This document shows, piece after piece, positions 47,431 to 61,265 of a DNA stretch of 64,000 nt. Each line of letters opens with the position of its first letter. Position 1 is the stretch's first letter. Under the pieces are notes generated by a model that saw only the letters and a list, made by a program, of their open reading frames with translations, was not told the origin of the DNA and did no database searches. A program made the translations under genes and the position numbers. The stretch covers positions 7,440,001 to 7,504,000 of the forward strand of contig OZ234498.1 in assembly GCA_965153455.1 (NCBI GenBank), in the 5' to 3' direction. Source of the stretch: Sphagnum compactum (Eukaryota; Bryophyta; Sphagnopsida; Sphagnales).

Positions 47431-48530
47431 CAATGTCAAGCTCTTCTTTCAATAAGGATCTGTGAAGAAGGTTGATGATCCTGCTGTCTCTTGTGTACCC
47501 AATGTGGAGTTTGAAATCTGCAGAGCGTGGCAAAGTATCTTCTTCTTCTTGTTCTTCGTTCTTTTTCTTCCCTTCTTCTTCTCAATGTGAAGGTCTTCTT
47601 TCAATAAGGATCTGTGAAGAAGGTTGATGTTCCTGCTGTCTCTTATGTATCCAATATGGAGTTTGAAATCTGCAGAGCTTGGCAATGTATCTTCTTATTC
47701 TTGTTCTTCTTCTTCCTTCTTCTTCTCAATGTCAAGGTCTTCTTTCAGTAAGGGTCTGTGAAGAAGGATGATGTTCCTGCTGTCTCTTGTGTACCCAATA
47801 TGGAGTTTGAAATCTGCAGAGCTTGACAATGTCTTCTTCTTCTTCTTCTTGTTCATCTTTCTGTTTCTTCCTTCTTCTTCTCAATATCAAAATCTTCTTT
47901 CAATAAGGATCTGTGAAGAAGGTCGATAACCCTGCTGTCTCTTGTATACCCAATATGAAGTTTGAAATCTGCAGAGCTTGGCAATGCATCTTCTTATTCT
48001 TCTTCCTTCCTTCTTCTCAATGTCAAGGTCTTCTTTCAGTAAGGGTCCATGAAGAAGGTTGATGTTCCTGCTGTCTGTTATGTACCCAATATGGAGTTTG
48101 AAATCTGCAGAGCTTGACAATGTATCTTCTTGTTCTTGTTCTTCTTTCTGTTTCTTCCTTCTTCTTCTCAATATCAAAATCTTCTTTCAATAAGGATCTG
48201 TGAAGAAGGTTGATGACCCTGCTGTCTCTTGTGTACCCAATATGAAGTTTGAAATCTGCAGAGCTTGCAAATGCATCTTCTTATTCTTCTTCCTTCCTCT
48301 TCTCAATGTCAAGGTCTTCTTTCAGTAAGGGTCTCTGAAGAAGGTTGATTTCTCTTGTGTACCCAATATGGAGTTTGAAATCTGCAGAGCTTGCAAATGC
48401 ATCTTCTTATTCTTCTTCCTTCTTCTCAATGTCAAGGTCTTCTTTCAGTAAGGGTCTCTGAAGAAGGCTGATTTCTCTTGTGTACCCAATATGGAGTTTG
48501 AAATCTGCAGAGCTTAACAATGCATCTGCT
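47430..48530. repeat. Tandem array, eight copies of a 123-155-bp unit with higher-order alternation
   Basis: The anchor TTTGAAATCTGCAGAGC occurs at about 47510, 47662, 47806, 47961, 48097, 48248, 48374 and 48497. Each unit also has TGTACCCAATATGGAG, a CTTCTTCTT-rich tract, and TTCTTTCAxTAAGGxTCT. Copies 4 and 6 share variants (AATATGAAG, AATATCAAAATCTTC), while copies 3, 5, 7 and 8 share others (CAATGTCAAGGTC, AGTAAGGGTC). This indicates dimeric amplification, about 290 bp per pair. The last two units are shortened. No frame stays open across units. Confidence 0.9.
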
Positions 48531-51500
48531 GTTGCTGCTTGCTTGTTTCATTACAAATTGCATCTTTTTTCAAATTTTGTCATAATGTTTTCTTAATACA
48601 ATTGCACCAACTTGTTTTCTAAGTTATTGACATTTGACTAAACCTTGTTACAAAGCTACCAACACAAGAAAAGAGTAATGAATATATGTCCCCAACATAA
48701 ATAATACTAACTACTTTGTTGGCCTTGTGCTACCAAGGCAAGGCAAGGCAAGGATATTGTGTTTAGATTCATTTATAGAGTATATAGTAGCTTAAGGGAT
48801 TTATACAGGACTTTGAAAGATGATGATATTTTGGCTTGTGTTGGAACTTGAGATTGGTTATAGAGTTATAATATCTTGAAGGACTTTGGTTTCTTTTAGA
48901 GGATTTTTTTAGAAGATTATGTTTTTGCATGGTGAAATATTTGAGTTTCCGTAATTCTTCTTTTGCCTTTAGATACTTTTTTTTAATGTAAATGGCAATG
49001 CCACAATGTGACGCACCCCTTGTTTCGCTTTTAGTTGTTTCATAGTTGAAACTATGGATTTTTTTTGAGATTCAAATACATAATCAAAAGAGGTTGTAGT
49101 TTACACCCCTTGTGTTTAGTTGAAGCTTTCATGCCTCTCATGAACTTTTTTCTAATATGTTCTTTTATGCTAATATTCAACATTAAACAACCATGACCTA
49201 AATTATGCAAGATTTCATAACACACTTTGCACACACAAATTGTTGCGACCTTAATCTTGAATGTACGCACAATTCTCAAGGAAGAATGTGTTTCTTAAGA
49301 AGAACCAAATTGAATGTTTTCAAGTGAAAAATTGAGCCAAGCGAAAACTTGAAATTCAATGTGATTTTTAAAAATAAAAAACACATTCCCACATGAAATG
49401 AAAATTTGTGAGAATCAAAAGGACACATTTTTAAGACTCCCAATTTCGAGATTTGAATTTTGAAATTGAACAATTTGATTCCATAATCTTGTTCACCAAT
49501 ACGTTTGTATTTTCAACTCCTTCAACCCTTTCCAAAGACCAAAAAAAAAATTCTTTGAAAATTGGTGTATCACCCAAACCCATGATCTTTAGAGGCAACT
49601 TAGAAACTCACATGAACCACCAAATGTTGCATAACTTTGTGTTGTTATCATCTCATATCTTATAACCTTTCCAATATGATGTTCAATCAAGCACTAGAAA
49701 ATAGCAATACACATAACCATTAAGGCCTTTTTTTTTGGCCTATTTACAAGATAAATTTATAGGTGTTGAACTTTTCCCCTTTCACACCCCATCAAAAGTT
49801 ATCATCTTGGCTAGTACCACCTAGATCTAAACTAGATTCATCACCATTGCTTAGTATCAACATTTTGTCGAAATGTAATACCCAACTTGCTTCCAGATTG
49901 GCTAGTGAAATTATTTTGGCCATTATCTAAAAGGTAACAATTTGGGTTTACAATGTAAGTTTGTCTCCAATGTCTTAAGAAAAATATATATATGACAAAT
50001 AGATTGTGAGAAAAACTTCAAATCAAAACATCAAAACCCAAACACATAAAGGAAAAACCGTAGACAAAGATCATGAAAGATGATGGATGGTTTATATTTT
50101 TACCTAGGAATTGGAGGTCTAGCAAGTTGCAAATATGTGAAATAAATCCATGGTAGGAATATAAAAAATTGGGACACAATACATACAAGAACCCAATTGC
50201 TAACAATATCATTAATACCAAATACTCAACCATTGTTTCCCCTATCACACACTTCACATTTTCCACCCATACCCACTCTTCTCCCTCCAAATCAAGTTCT
50301 CTCTTTTGGTCCAATTCTTTTTAGTCCTCTCCATGTCCTGCTCTTTCTATTCATGTGTGTTGCTCACTTTCTATCCAGTTCTCCTACTCCATTTTTTTCC
50401 CCAAAAGAACCTAAACAAATGTTATTGCTCCTCCACCTATAACTCCAAGGAACATGGAGTTGCCCAACATAAAACCCAAGCACCCACCAACATTGGAACA
50501 TATTATATGTCCATATGTGGCCATAGGTCACAACCAAGTGTAGGTGGGATATATTTGTGGGTGGTATGGTATGTGTCATTAGCACAAGTACCCAATGGGG
50601 TTCAATTGTTTCCTCTAGGTGCATGGCTAACATGGGTACTCAATAGAGTCCGTATCTATTAAAGGCTTTATGTGGTTAACAAGTTTTCTTTCTTTTTTTT
50701 CTTTTTTTTTTCAACCATTTTATGAAGGGAAATAAAATGATTTTGAAAAAAAAATTTAACATGAAAAAAAAAGAATTTTTTAAAAGCAAGTTGTGACTTC
50801 CACCTTTAATGTTTTTTGCAACACTTGTTTGGAGTGCTATATGATGATTTTGTAATCACAATTGATTGAAGTGATGCCAAAGATGAAAACATGTGGGATT
50901 TAAGTGTTTCGTAACAACATCTAATGTTATTTGCACACACTCAAAGCAACATAACACCAACTAATAAAAGTAAATTCTTTTTTGAATGTTATTTCACTAT
51001 TTTCTTTGTCTTTTTTGCTTTTAAGCAAAGAAGTTCTTTCACTAATGTTAAGAGACTAATGCAAAAACATTAAATACTTTTGTTTGTCTTTGTTTTGGTC
51101 TTCGTCCCCTTGCAAATAAAAGTGTTTTCGCCAAATGTCAAGAGGTTGATGTAATTCACCTATGAATGCATCATTAATGTTATTATATAAACAAGATTCC
51201 ATCTAAATGCATTATTGTTATAGGAAAATAATCCATTTAAATGCATTACAAATGAATTATTTTGTAGTTGATTTAGATCATAAGTGTTGACAAATTCTCA
51301 AAACTTTGTTGTTAGATTTACAACATGATAATGCAAGCAACTTGTGTTCTTAGTGTTTTTACCTCTTAAATTGTAAGACAAGGTCATTGTGTGATGCATG
51401 TGAGTCACCTACCTTTCTAAAATAACTTGTGTTTCCAATGCAACTTCACATTTTGAAAAAGGTATAGGCAATACACAATATGTTTATTTCATCTTTTCAT

Positions 51501-54500
51501 GCAATCAAGGTATGTCATCTAGCATTATGTGTTGTTTTAAAAGGTGAATAATCCCTAGTTGTAGGGTCAATCAACATAATTCATTTATGGTAAGGATTTG
51601 TTTGTAACGAAAAGGAATATTTGCTATCTTGGTTTCACCATCTCAAATACTAATCAATAATGAATAAGAAAGACTACATACTTTGAATTAAAAGGGGTGC
51701 TAATGTTGAAACTAACATCGTGTATATTTCAAGCCAAACTTTCACATGATCAATGCATTTTTGGTGGAATAATTAAACACTCAATCATAATGCAATTTTC
51801 CCAGATTTCATATTATATCATGCATTTGTTTCCTAAGCACAATACATCAGTAAGAGTTAATTCCAGTACAATAACTTACTTTGAATCAATTGCTTGCATT
51901 TGTATTCATGAACTTTGATAGGAAGACTAGAATCTCAAGTGACATTGTAGGTGGATGCCACCAAACACACACAATTTATATGCATGTATTGGGGGAGATT
52001 TCTTACATGTCGATAAGCCTTCAAAGGACTTGATGGACATCATCAACCCAAGTGAAGAAAAGGTTTATTTTGGAATGAATAAATATAGTTTAAAGTAGCT
52101 AATAGTTGTCTTGGTATCTAATTGCCTTAATTTTGCGTAGAAATTATATTTTTGGTTTTGCAATCTATGAATATCCATTTGATCTAAATGATAATACTTG
52201 GGTTGTTTGATCGGCCGTGCATCTAAGCATCTTGGGAGATTGGATTTGAGTGAGTTAGAATTGGTTAGAACTCAATGTTGGCAACTATCTTCATTGCATG
52301 GAACAATGTGTTTGTAACATTTGTCAACTTTTACTTGTAGTAGTTTCATCCTAAATTGTAATTAATGTTCATTCCAAATGTTGCCCCTTTCAATGAAAAA
52401 CACTTGTTTAACAATACAAATTACTAGTAACAAGACCCTAAAGCCCTAAACCTTCAAACTTTTAAACATTAACAACATGATAACCCTATAGAATTAAATT
52501 TGAAGGTTTGTTTGGTCTTAAACATTAATTTACACAATACAAACCTTCATATTTACAACTACATTGCTTGAAGTGATGAAATAAATTCTTTGAGCTGCCC
52601 ATTTTTATTTTTTGTGCCATTATGTATATGATAATTTTTTTGGTCACTAATTGTGGAAAAATAGTCTTCTTGTCATTCATTGTGAATAAATAAATTTCAC
52701 TTGTGGATGGATAGAAATTTTAGGATGCAAAACTAAGGAAAATTAACTAGTGTGACAAGTATCACCTTGGGGGCCATTTCTCAAATTGGTTTAAAAGTTG
52801 GTTTTCACATTGAAGACCAACGGTTATCACTCCAAGTGATAATCACCTTTCTAAAATTTAGTAGGGTATCATGTGGGCTTCAACTTGATATCCATTGATG
52901 TTACAAAGGGACTCATGAATCTAGTTTTCAAGCTAAAAAATGTCATATAAAAATCCGAGTAAATGTGTTTAGAAGTAAGATTTAAACTCAAAACCTTTTT
53001 AGTTTACGGAATTTTTTACCACTATGCGAGAACCTTTCATATGAGAAAACTTGAATCTTCTTATTTAAAATCTACACATATGGCTTTAGATTTAAAGCCA
53101 TTGGCATAAGGAATTTTTAACTAAAAATAATCATCTCTATTACTACACATGAAGAGCTATGGCTTTGTGATGAAAACATTAGTTTCTATGTAGGACATCT
53201 TGGGTTCAAATTTCAAAGGTTGAAACCAATTATTACTTTTTTAAAAACATTTAAAAAACCAAGGTGGGTGTGAACTTTTTTAAATAATTTTTTATTTTCA
53301 AAAATTGGACTAGTTCTTTTAAGCTTTGGTAAATACCAAAATTAACAATTATCTTTTTAAAATGAGAAATATTTGACATTGAAATTAACATACAAGTTTA
53401 TATTACACCAATTAAATCATATTAATCTTTGATGATAGTTGGAATGTTTATCTATTTTCCATTATCCTGATAAGTTCATAAATTAAAACCTTTTTTTTTT
53501 GGGTGCAATCACAATATTAATAGCCAATTTATGCATAACCCATCCTTCTTTTGGGGTGCATTCACAACTGGGGTAGACAAAAGAAATGTCCACCTTCAAA
53601 ATCACATTGAACTTCAACTTTGAGTAATTGTTATGACTAATATGACTTACAAATTATTCCATTTTTATTGTTTCATTAAATGAAAATGTATATTAGGATT
53701 AACATGGTTTAAAATAATGATAATTTTGATGTTTTTTTTTTTTCAAGTGTCCTTAAACACAATTCAATAATTGTGTTCACTTCCATAATTCTATAAAAAA
53801 GGAATCAACGTGAATGAAAATAATTGATCAAATTGCTTCATATTTTAATCACAAATAAATTAAAATATGTTTTACATCTTGGCATAAAGTTTTAATATTA
53901 TTAAAAAACCTAGATTTTGTGGAATTGAATTGAAAATCTTGATTTTTTTCATCAAAAAGGTTGTGTCACTAAGGACAATCATACTTTTTTTAAATAATTA
54001 AACTACATTCCAAAAGTTGGAAGGAAGTTGGGAACATGCATACAAAAACCAAGACATCATTTGATGTTTTTAATAAGATTTTGGCACTCCAAATGAAAGA
54101 TTATCATTTTGAAAATGTTTGGAGTCCTCCATTCCTTATTGGTTTAAATTTCAAAATGACATTCAAAATTTGTTCAATTATGTTTTACTAACTATTTTTG
54201 CACTTATGGGTTGAAGGATTAAACATCTATATCCACCTTTCGTTGTTTAACAGCTTAGAATATTCATTTTGCTTCAAAACATAAGATCACATAACAGGAA
54301 TATGTCATGGTTCCTATTGTGGTAGGTCAATATCTATGAATGCACCCTTTTGTAGGTTTACAAGTTTCATAAATTAAGTTATGTTGAAAAACATTATGTT
54401 ATATTTGTAGAATGTTTTTTTAATATATCAATATAACAATAAGATAAGTTTGAAATAATCCAATGAATATAAAATATCTTTCAATGCATTTTAAATCCCA

Positions 54501-57500
54501 CAACCAATGTTTTCAACATAGTATAATAATGTAAAGACATTATTTAAGTAACATTGTTCAACATTGTTTCAAGTTATTTTGGTTGGTCCCATGTTGTCAC
54601 ATGATCATATCAAGACTAATCACAACAACTTAGGAGGATGTAGTTGGTTGCTATTATCATGCCTTTACTTTTGCTTTTGTTTTTGTTTGGAATGTATGTA
54701 TATATTTAAGTCAATGATTAAATAATTTGTGCCAATCGTAAGAATTGTGATAGTGGTTAAGGAATAAAAAATAAATATCACATGGTTGTTTTGGTTTACA
54801 GTTAGTCTCTAAACATAATTATTGATGTTTTGAACGCCATCATTGAAAGTGAAACTATGAAGTGCATGTCAAAGCACAAATGCGGTGACTCAGACCTACA
54901 AAATAATTAAAATACATAGATAAAGACTTGAAAACAATTTTAAAATGAAAATGCCTTATTGTTTTTATCAAACATTTGTACTATACAAGTGCATTATTCT
55001 AAAGGAACTCAAGTATAATGTGTTTTTGAAGACTATTCGAGGACTTAAGGGCTTCACACTTGTCAATGATGAAGTCTTATATTGTCAAGTCCTCAATAAT
55101 TCACCATGATTTTATGATGTTTTAAATTACAAATATTTTAAAAGTAATTGTGTGATCCTATTTAGGGTTTAGTGTGTAAATTTGTTGATGTTGATTAAAG
55201 CATTAATGTGATAAATGTTGGTTTGAAATGTGACAACATTACAATAAAAATTTATCATACATGTGTTTTTTCAAGGAAATTGAAGGTGAAAAAATATCAT
55301 GGTGCTGCATTAGAAAATCCTACATTGGACCATGTGCATATGGTTATTGAATATTGCCTCAAAGGTGCAAAAAAATTCCTAAACATGTGTTTCATCACAA
55401 ATTTTGGACATGTTGTAAACCCAAATGATGTGGCAATGAATAAGTTTTTAGTGTGAACACATAAAATTTTAGGTTTTTTGACTTTATGTCATTTTCCACA
55501 TTGTGACCAATGACAACAAAAAACTAGTTATCATAGTTTGTTTTTGCAAATTAAACATCATTATAAGAGTTTGAACAGAACATGTGAAAGAGAGAAGTTA
55601 TTTGTTCTTTGTGTGTAATGTAGGATTTATCCTATCTAAGAAGCAGATGGTTGAAGAGGAAACAACATTTACGGAGTTGTGACTTATGGAATCAAAAGGG
55701 AAGTTGCAACATTTGAATGAAAAGAAGAATGTTGTGGGGAGTTCGACACTAGAGCTAAGTGATGAACCCATGAATTGTTAGATTGGGACTTCTTTTGAAT
55801 TGCATTGTTTAGATATTGGCTGCTATGTTTTTCTTCCGTTGTGCCAATAACTGCTAGGGCAATTTATTGTGTATTTTTGAACTTGTATGAAGGGTTGGTG
55901 CCGAGAATTGATGAAAATACAAGGTGGTCCGAACTATAGGGGAGAATGCATATAATGAATTTTAAAGCCTTTTGTAGTTTGGGTTATGTCCGTAAAATGT
56001 AGCAAATTTGATTTGGGAGATGATGCGGGTGTTGAGCATGCTCAAAACCTTTAAGGGACATCTTATAAAGAAAGTGGGAAAATGAACAAGATTTGGGTTG
56101 GGTCAATGTTGTCTTGAAAATCATCCATGTACAATTTGTTTTTGTGCCATGTTTTGCGCATTCTTTTAATGGTTTTATATGAACCTAGTGTTTGCCACCT
56201 GCTTTGAAATTATGCCTTACAAAATGATAACATAGAAGGAAGATGGATTGTTGTAACGAAAACCTAGAGCAAGTCAAACATAACAATCACATTCCTCATG
56301 GGTGGGATTTTCGTAGTTCAAATGGACTAAGTGAACACTTAGTGATCTGATCTTTAGTTAAACCTCCAACAATTACATAATACAAGTTGTTTGTGTAGTT
56401 GCATTGTGACCCACTTGTTGATTAAGCAAAACCAGGTTCTTCAATTGGGGGACCCAATTGTGTAACTAACATTGTTGTATCAACAATAAACTTGGTTCTA
56501 TGTGAATTTACAATTGAGCATTAAGGTTTGGACTTGATTCACATGTTTCTATAACTCAACATTCAAGTTGTATTTGGGAATAAGAAATTGGTGATAACTT
56601 GCCAACATGCATACATCACTTTGAATTTCATGACCTTTAGAACCTAAGGGTCCTAATGATATTCATAAATGATGTTTGCGAAAAAAATGAAACATGTTTC
56701 AAAATGGTGTGACTACTCAATGTAGTTCCCAAGTATGCTTGCTAAGGAATATGTAAATGGGAATAAGATTCCACATGGATTGGGTTAAGGTCTGGTTTCC
56801 TACATCTTCCACTTGGAACGTGTCAATATCACTAACCGAATGGGTATTCATTAGTCCCAAAAAGTTAATGGATGAAAATGCATGGATGAAAAATAATTAT
56901 AATAGACTAATAACTATCCAATATATTTAAATGGGATAAAATCTTTAAAAATTGAATTAATAATGTAAGAAGTTAGAAAGTTTACAAACTTTTTGGAGGC
57001 AAATGAACATTATAAGCACTCCATGATAACCCTTCATAAACTTGTAAAAACTAAAGTGGATATTTTCATTAAGGTGGGTTCGAATGATTCAGAACATTCA
57101 ACCTTATATGTAAAGTTTGCTTGGGATTATTTGCAAATGCAAAATTTGAAACTTATAGTGCAAGCTAATCGCCTTTACTATAATATCATGAAAAATGTCA
57201 CAAATTACATGGTGATGGTTCAAGATCTATTCCTTGTAATAAATGGATTTATTTCACAATAATAAATATGACAAGCTACTTGATTGAGATTTGATGTTCA
57301 TGTTCCAATTATATTTTTCTTAGAATGTGTGCCCTTTGTTTCGATGTCCTCAAGTTTTAATCATAACTATATATTTTTTAAGGTTTGTTGTAAATGCAAC
57401 TTGAATTTTTAATGTTAACAACAATTGACGGATGTCGTTTTTTTCTTAACGATCTTGTTTTGTAGTAGTTGAACTTTATTTTAAGCCTCTTGTAACAAAG

Positions 57501-58299
57501 TCATCCCATGGATTTTTCATAATGTCGTATTGTATTCAACCTTAATTGAAGAGTGTACAAAACAAAAAAAGATGGTTTTGTGGGTGAGGTTGCAACAATT
57601 TAGGGTGTGTGAATTTGATTATGATAATTTTAAAATAAAACTTTTAAATTGAGCATTGGCACTTTGTGCTCTATGCATATAGACCAAAAACTAATTCAAA
57701 TTTCTAAAAAGCAATGACACAAAATAAACACACAAGTTGATTACTTGACTCAAATTGAGCTTTCAATGTTGATGTACAATAATCAATAGATGTGAGCTCC
57801 CAAAACCAAACTAAAAAACACAAGAAGGTTCTTTTGATGTAACTTAAGCTTTTGATGTCAACAATAATCAATAGATTATTATAGATTATTCTAATTAACT
57901 AAAGATTAAAAGATTTAAAAAAATAACACATGTGATGTGAAGGTTCACCTCGTGGTGTGTGTTATTTTATTTTTTGCTTGTTAACACTTGTTCACCCACC
58001 TTGCTTGCACTTCTTCATTTATACCAAACAAGGTTGTTAACCCCTTGAACATCTTTCTCACATAAGTTTATACAACCCCCGTTTCAAAATGAAGCTAAAT
58101 ATAACTTTTCACATTAATAAAATGAAAATGATCATAATTTTTTAAAAATGAACGTAAAAACACTTTTAACTTTAACATTATTTTTAATGTTATTTTGGAT
58201 TTTAAAAAGAAAAATGGTAAAAATTAATGCATATTTGTCATTTATTTGTATATTAAAATAAAAATGTTTTCATCTTTATGCAAATATTTTTCATGTAAA
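48531..58299. other. AT-rich block without recognisable genes
   Basis: About 9.8 kb of AT-rich sequence with stops in every frame, poly-A/T tracts and telo-box-like words near 52430-52460. Short open frames (for example at 55208 and 56993) have AT-driven composition and no conserved motif. It is probably decayed transposon or heterochromatic sequence; no LTR pair or transposon protein motif was found by eye. Confidence 0.6.
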
Positions 58300-58597
58300 A
58301 TACTAACCACCTACCCTACTAACCTAACTACCTCGTTAACTAGCAACCCCATACACACAACCACCTTATTGACATAAGTAGCCCTACAAATTTAGCCACT
58401 TTATAAGGTAGCTTCTTTCCTCCGTACTAACTTGCCTATCTACCTAACTACCTTGCTAGTCTTCCTACCTACTAATTTGCCTACCTACATTCCTACCTAC
58501 CTATGCACCCACCTTCCTACCTACCACTATGCTTACCTACCTATTTACGTTTTTACACAACCAAATATCTAACTAACTACTTACTCACTTCTCCCAA

Positions 58598-58612
58598 CCC
58601 CCCCCCCCCCCC
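58598..58612 (+). repeat. Poly-C run (15 C)
   Basis: Homopolymer within the CTAACTACCTA-rich block of copy A of the 1.52-kb duplication. Confidence 0.85.
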
Positions 58613-59591
58613 AAACAATCTTTCCTATCATTTTATTAAGGTTTGTCCTAGTTCATGGATGATGAACATAGGTCCCCATATGTAGGTATTACAATCAATT
58701 TATAATGGAAAAAATGTCATAATTACATTCGTTTTGGTTTTAGTTAATGCATACTTTACTAAATTTTGTTTACCTAATTTATTTATGGATTGGACATTAC
58801 AATACATCTTTTCATGTAAATATTATAAGTATGTACTATTGGAGTATGGTTTAAGTTTAGGCTTTGCGAGACATAAATTACTAGAATTTTTTTCACAAAT
58901 TTATAATAATTAACTTAAACTAGGTTAAATTTGGGGGGAAATTTCTAGGGTTTGGACATATGTGAAGTGATATAATTTCATTCTATATCTTCTTCAAAGA
59001 AAGTGGAAAAAATCAACTTGGAGAGATCACATAAAAGTAAGAAACATACTTTTTCTTTTGGTTTTTTACGAAATTTATTTGGTTGTTTTTGAAAATTAAG
59101 GTTAATTTTTTGGGTCAATAAATATTTATAGTTTAAAAGCTTTAAAATTTTGTTTCAAATTTCATTTATGTTTTTTTTTTTGCATTATATAATGTGTATA
59201 ATTTTATTTTATTTTGGGTTCAGGGCATATATCATTAGGACCATTTTCTCATAGGGTTTGTATAAGTTAGGGCTTTAATGAGGCTTATGGCAAAATGTCA
59301 TTTGGATTTGTAGGGTTAGGCTTTATGATTTAGGGTTTTAAAATTTGGTTCATATATTTCAAAGCATAAGGTTTATACTTTAGACTTTGCTCATTGTATC
59401 GGTTTTTGATCTTATCAATTATATAAATTTATAGCATAATTATGAATTTCCTTTGTTTCCATATGTTCCATAGTTGTTAGAATTCAATATTTTCTAACCC
59501 ACTTTTGTTTAAATGTTATACCTGTATTGTATGTGATAATTCGTTAACCATGCAACATAAAAATATTTTGTAAATATTTGATTCCCCACCA

Positions 59592-59594
<3 letters not shown>

Positions 59595-59629
<35 letters not shown>
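59595..59629. repeat. (AT)n microsatellite
   Basis: Uninterrupted alternating A and T of about 35 bases, between the two copies of the 1.52-kb duplication. Confidence 0.9.
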
Positions 59630-59633
<4 letters not shown>

Positions 59634-60654
59634 CAACCCATGGTTATGTATAGTGCAAAAAAAATTTATGAAGTTTATTTTTAATGAGAATTTAAAGATA
59701 AATAGTTGGGTGTGAAAATGTTCATAAGCTCTTGGAAGCCATGTTAGAATTTGTGTGGATTCAAAAGCTTTGTGAAGGCCAAATTGTTATGTAATGTTCT
59801 TGACATTGAAAAGTTGAACATGATTCAACCATCCAAGAAACACAATAGTAATTAGAAGAAGGCAACCAAGAATCCGCAACTTGGAACAAATTACTACCTA
59901 CAACAAAAGCTCATCACTTAGGTTATTATATTGACTAAAATGTCAACATTGACCGAACCAAATAACCTAGCTTAGCATAAATAATAAATTAGTAGGCTAC
60001 TTGTTAAATAACCTAACTAACTACCTAGTAGCCTAACCTAGATGTACCAGTAGGTTACCTATGTAATATAGGTTTATTATGTAATTTATTCACTAATGTA
60101 GGCTTTCTAAGTTGGTATTTTAGATGGTTTAAGTAAGTATTTCAAGGTGGTCTAACTTACTAGGTAAACCTACTAACTATGTAGGTAGTTTATTAGCCTA
60201 GGTCACCTAAGCTAATAGCCTAAGCCACCTAGGCCTATTAAACATTTATGATTGTTTAATGTCTATTTTTTTGTAATATAACATATTAAATTTTATTTTT
60301 TTAGAAAACTTAATAAAAGAAAATACATTTTTTCATATAATATATACAAATATATATTATTGGATTATGGTTTAGGTTTATAATTTGGGACATATAAATT
60401 AATTAACATTTTTTTACAAATCTATAGTAATTAAAATAAATATAAAGTGCACTTTGAAGGGAATTTTTAGGGCGTAAGCATATGTAAAATAATGAAATGT
60501 CATTTTATATCTTTCTTAAAAAAAGTGAAAAAACTCAACTTGGAGATATTACCAGATGGTACGAGACATACCTTCTTTTTTGTTTTGTTACAAATTTTAT
60601 TAATTATTAAAAAAATTAAGGCCAAATTTCTAATTCTTAAAAATAAGTACGTGT

Positions 60655-60960
60655 GTAGTATTGCAAACTTGTATGAATACCTAACCCTAAATGCAATACC
60701 CATATTCAAGTTCGTTTCGAAATAACCCATAGGTGATTTAGATAACCTTAGGTGAAGACCTAACTTTAAACGTAATACCCACATGTAGGGTCATTTCGAA
60801 ATAACCAATATGTAATTTGAATGAAAAACCAAAGCCTAGATGTAATACCGACACACAAGTTCATTTTGAAATAATCCATAGGTGATTTAAACAACCTTAG
60901 ATGAAGACCCAACCCTAAATATGTAAAGTTACTTCAAAATAACCAATAAGTGGTTTGGCT
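60655..60960. repeat. Four-copy minisatellite, 68-79-bp unit
   Basis: Units contain CCTAAxxxTAAATGxAATACCCA, then TTCGAAATAACC-type sequence (60716, 60795, about 60865, about 60933) and ATAGGTGATTTxxxxAACCTTA. Copies are diverged but in register. Confidence 0.75.
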
Positions 60961-61080
60961 ACCCAAAATATGTTTATTTATATACCTGAATTAATTATTA
61001 TTTTGAATCAATTTTATGACAATTAATTATCATGAATAATTATCTAAAATAATGATTTGAATAATTTATTAACATAAGAA

Positions 61081-61265
61081 AAACTATATGCACGTATTGC
61101 AATGGATGTAAAAGAATTTAACAATTATTAAAGAAACTATATGCGGGTATTGCAATGGATGTAAAAATAATTAACAATTATTAAAGAGACTATATGCAGG
61201 TATTGTAATGGATGTAAAAAATTCAGCTACTATTTAGCAAACCTATATGCGGGTATTGCAAATTT
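61081..61265. repeat. Four-copy tandem repeat, 53-bp unit
   Basis: Units start AAACTATATGCxxGTATTGC at 61081, 61134, 61187 and about 61239 and continue AATGGATGTAAAA, then TTAACAATTATTAAAG. The first three are nearly identical and the fourth is partial. Period is constant at 52-53 bp with no spacers. Confidence 0.9.

Larger units (their letters stand above)
58300..60720. repeat. Diverged tandem duplication with a 1.52-kb period
   Basis: Copy A (about 58300-59100) and copy B (about 59940-60600) match in order: a CTAACTACCTA-rich block, then GGAGTATGGTTTAAG / GGATTATGGTTTAGG (58841 and 60362), GAGACATAAATTA-like sequence, then TCAACTTGGAGA (59013 and 60536). The offset is constant at 1521-1523 bp, so this is one duplication and not scattered matches. 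The copies have diverged considerably. The second copy is followed by further repeats. Confidence 0.75.

Noticed and set aside
47103-47465. Plus-strand open frame as a serine-rich protein gene
   Set aside because: Its content is CTT/TTC triplets running into the tandem array; no conserved segment or splice context.
55208-57262. Open frames of 82 and 89 codons in AT-rich DNA
   Set aside because: Short, AT-biased, with no motif, neighbour exon or homology I can recognise.
48531-58299. An LTR retrotransposon filling the AT-rich block
   Set aside because: No paired long terminal repeats, primer-binding site, or protease/reverse transcriptase/integrase motifs could be seen; a computed search could still reveal a decayed copy.
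61081-61265. Evenly spaced repeats that could suggest a CRISPR array
   Set aside because: The 53-bp units repeat end to end with no unique spacers, lie in a eukaryotic genome and have no cas genes; this is a minisatellite.
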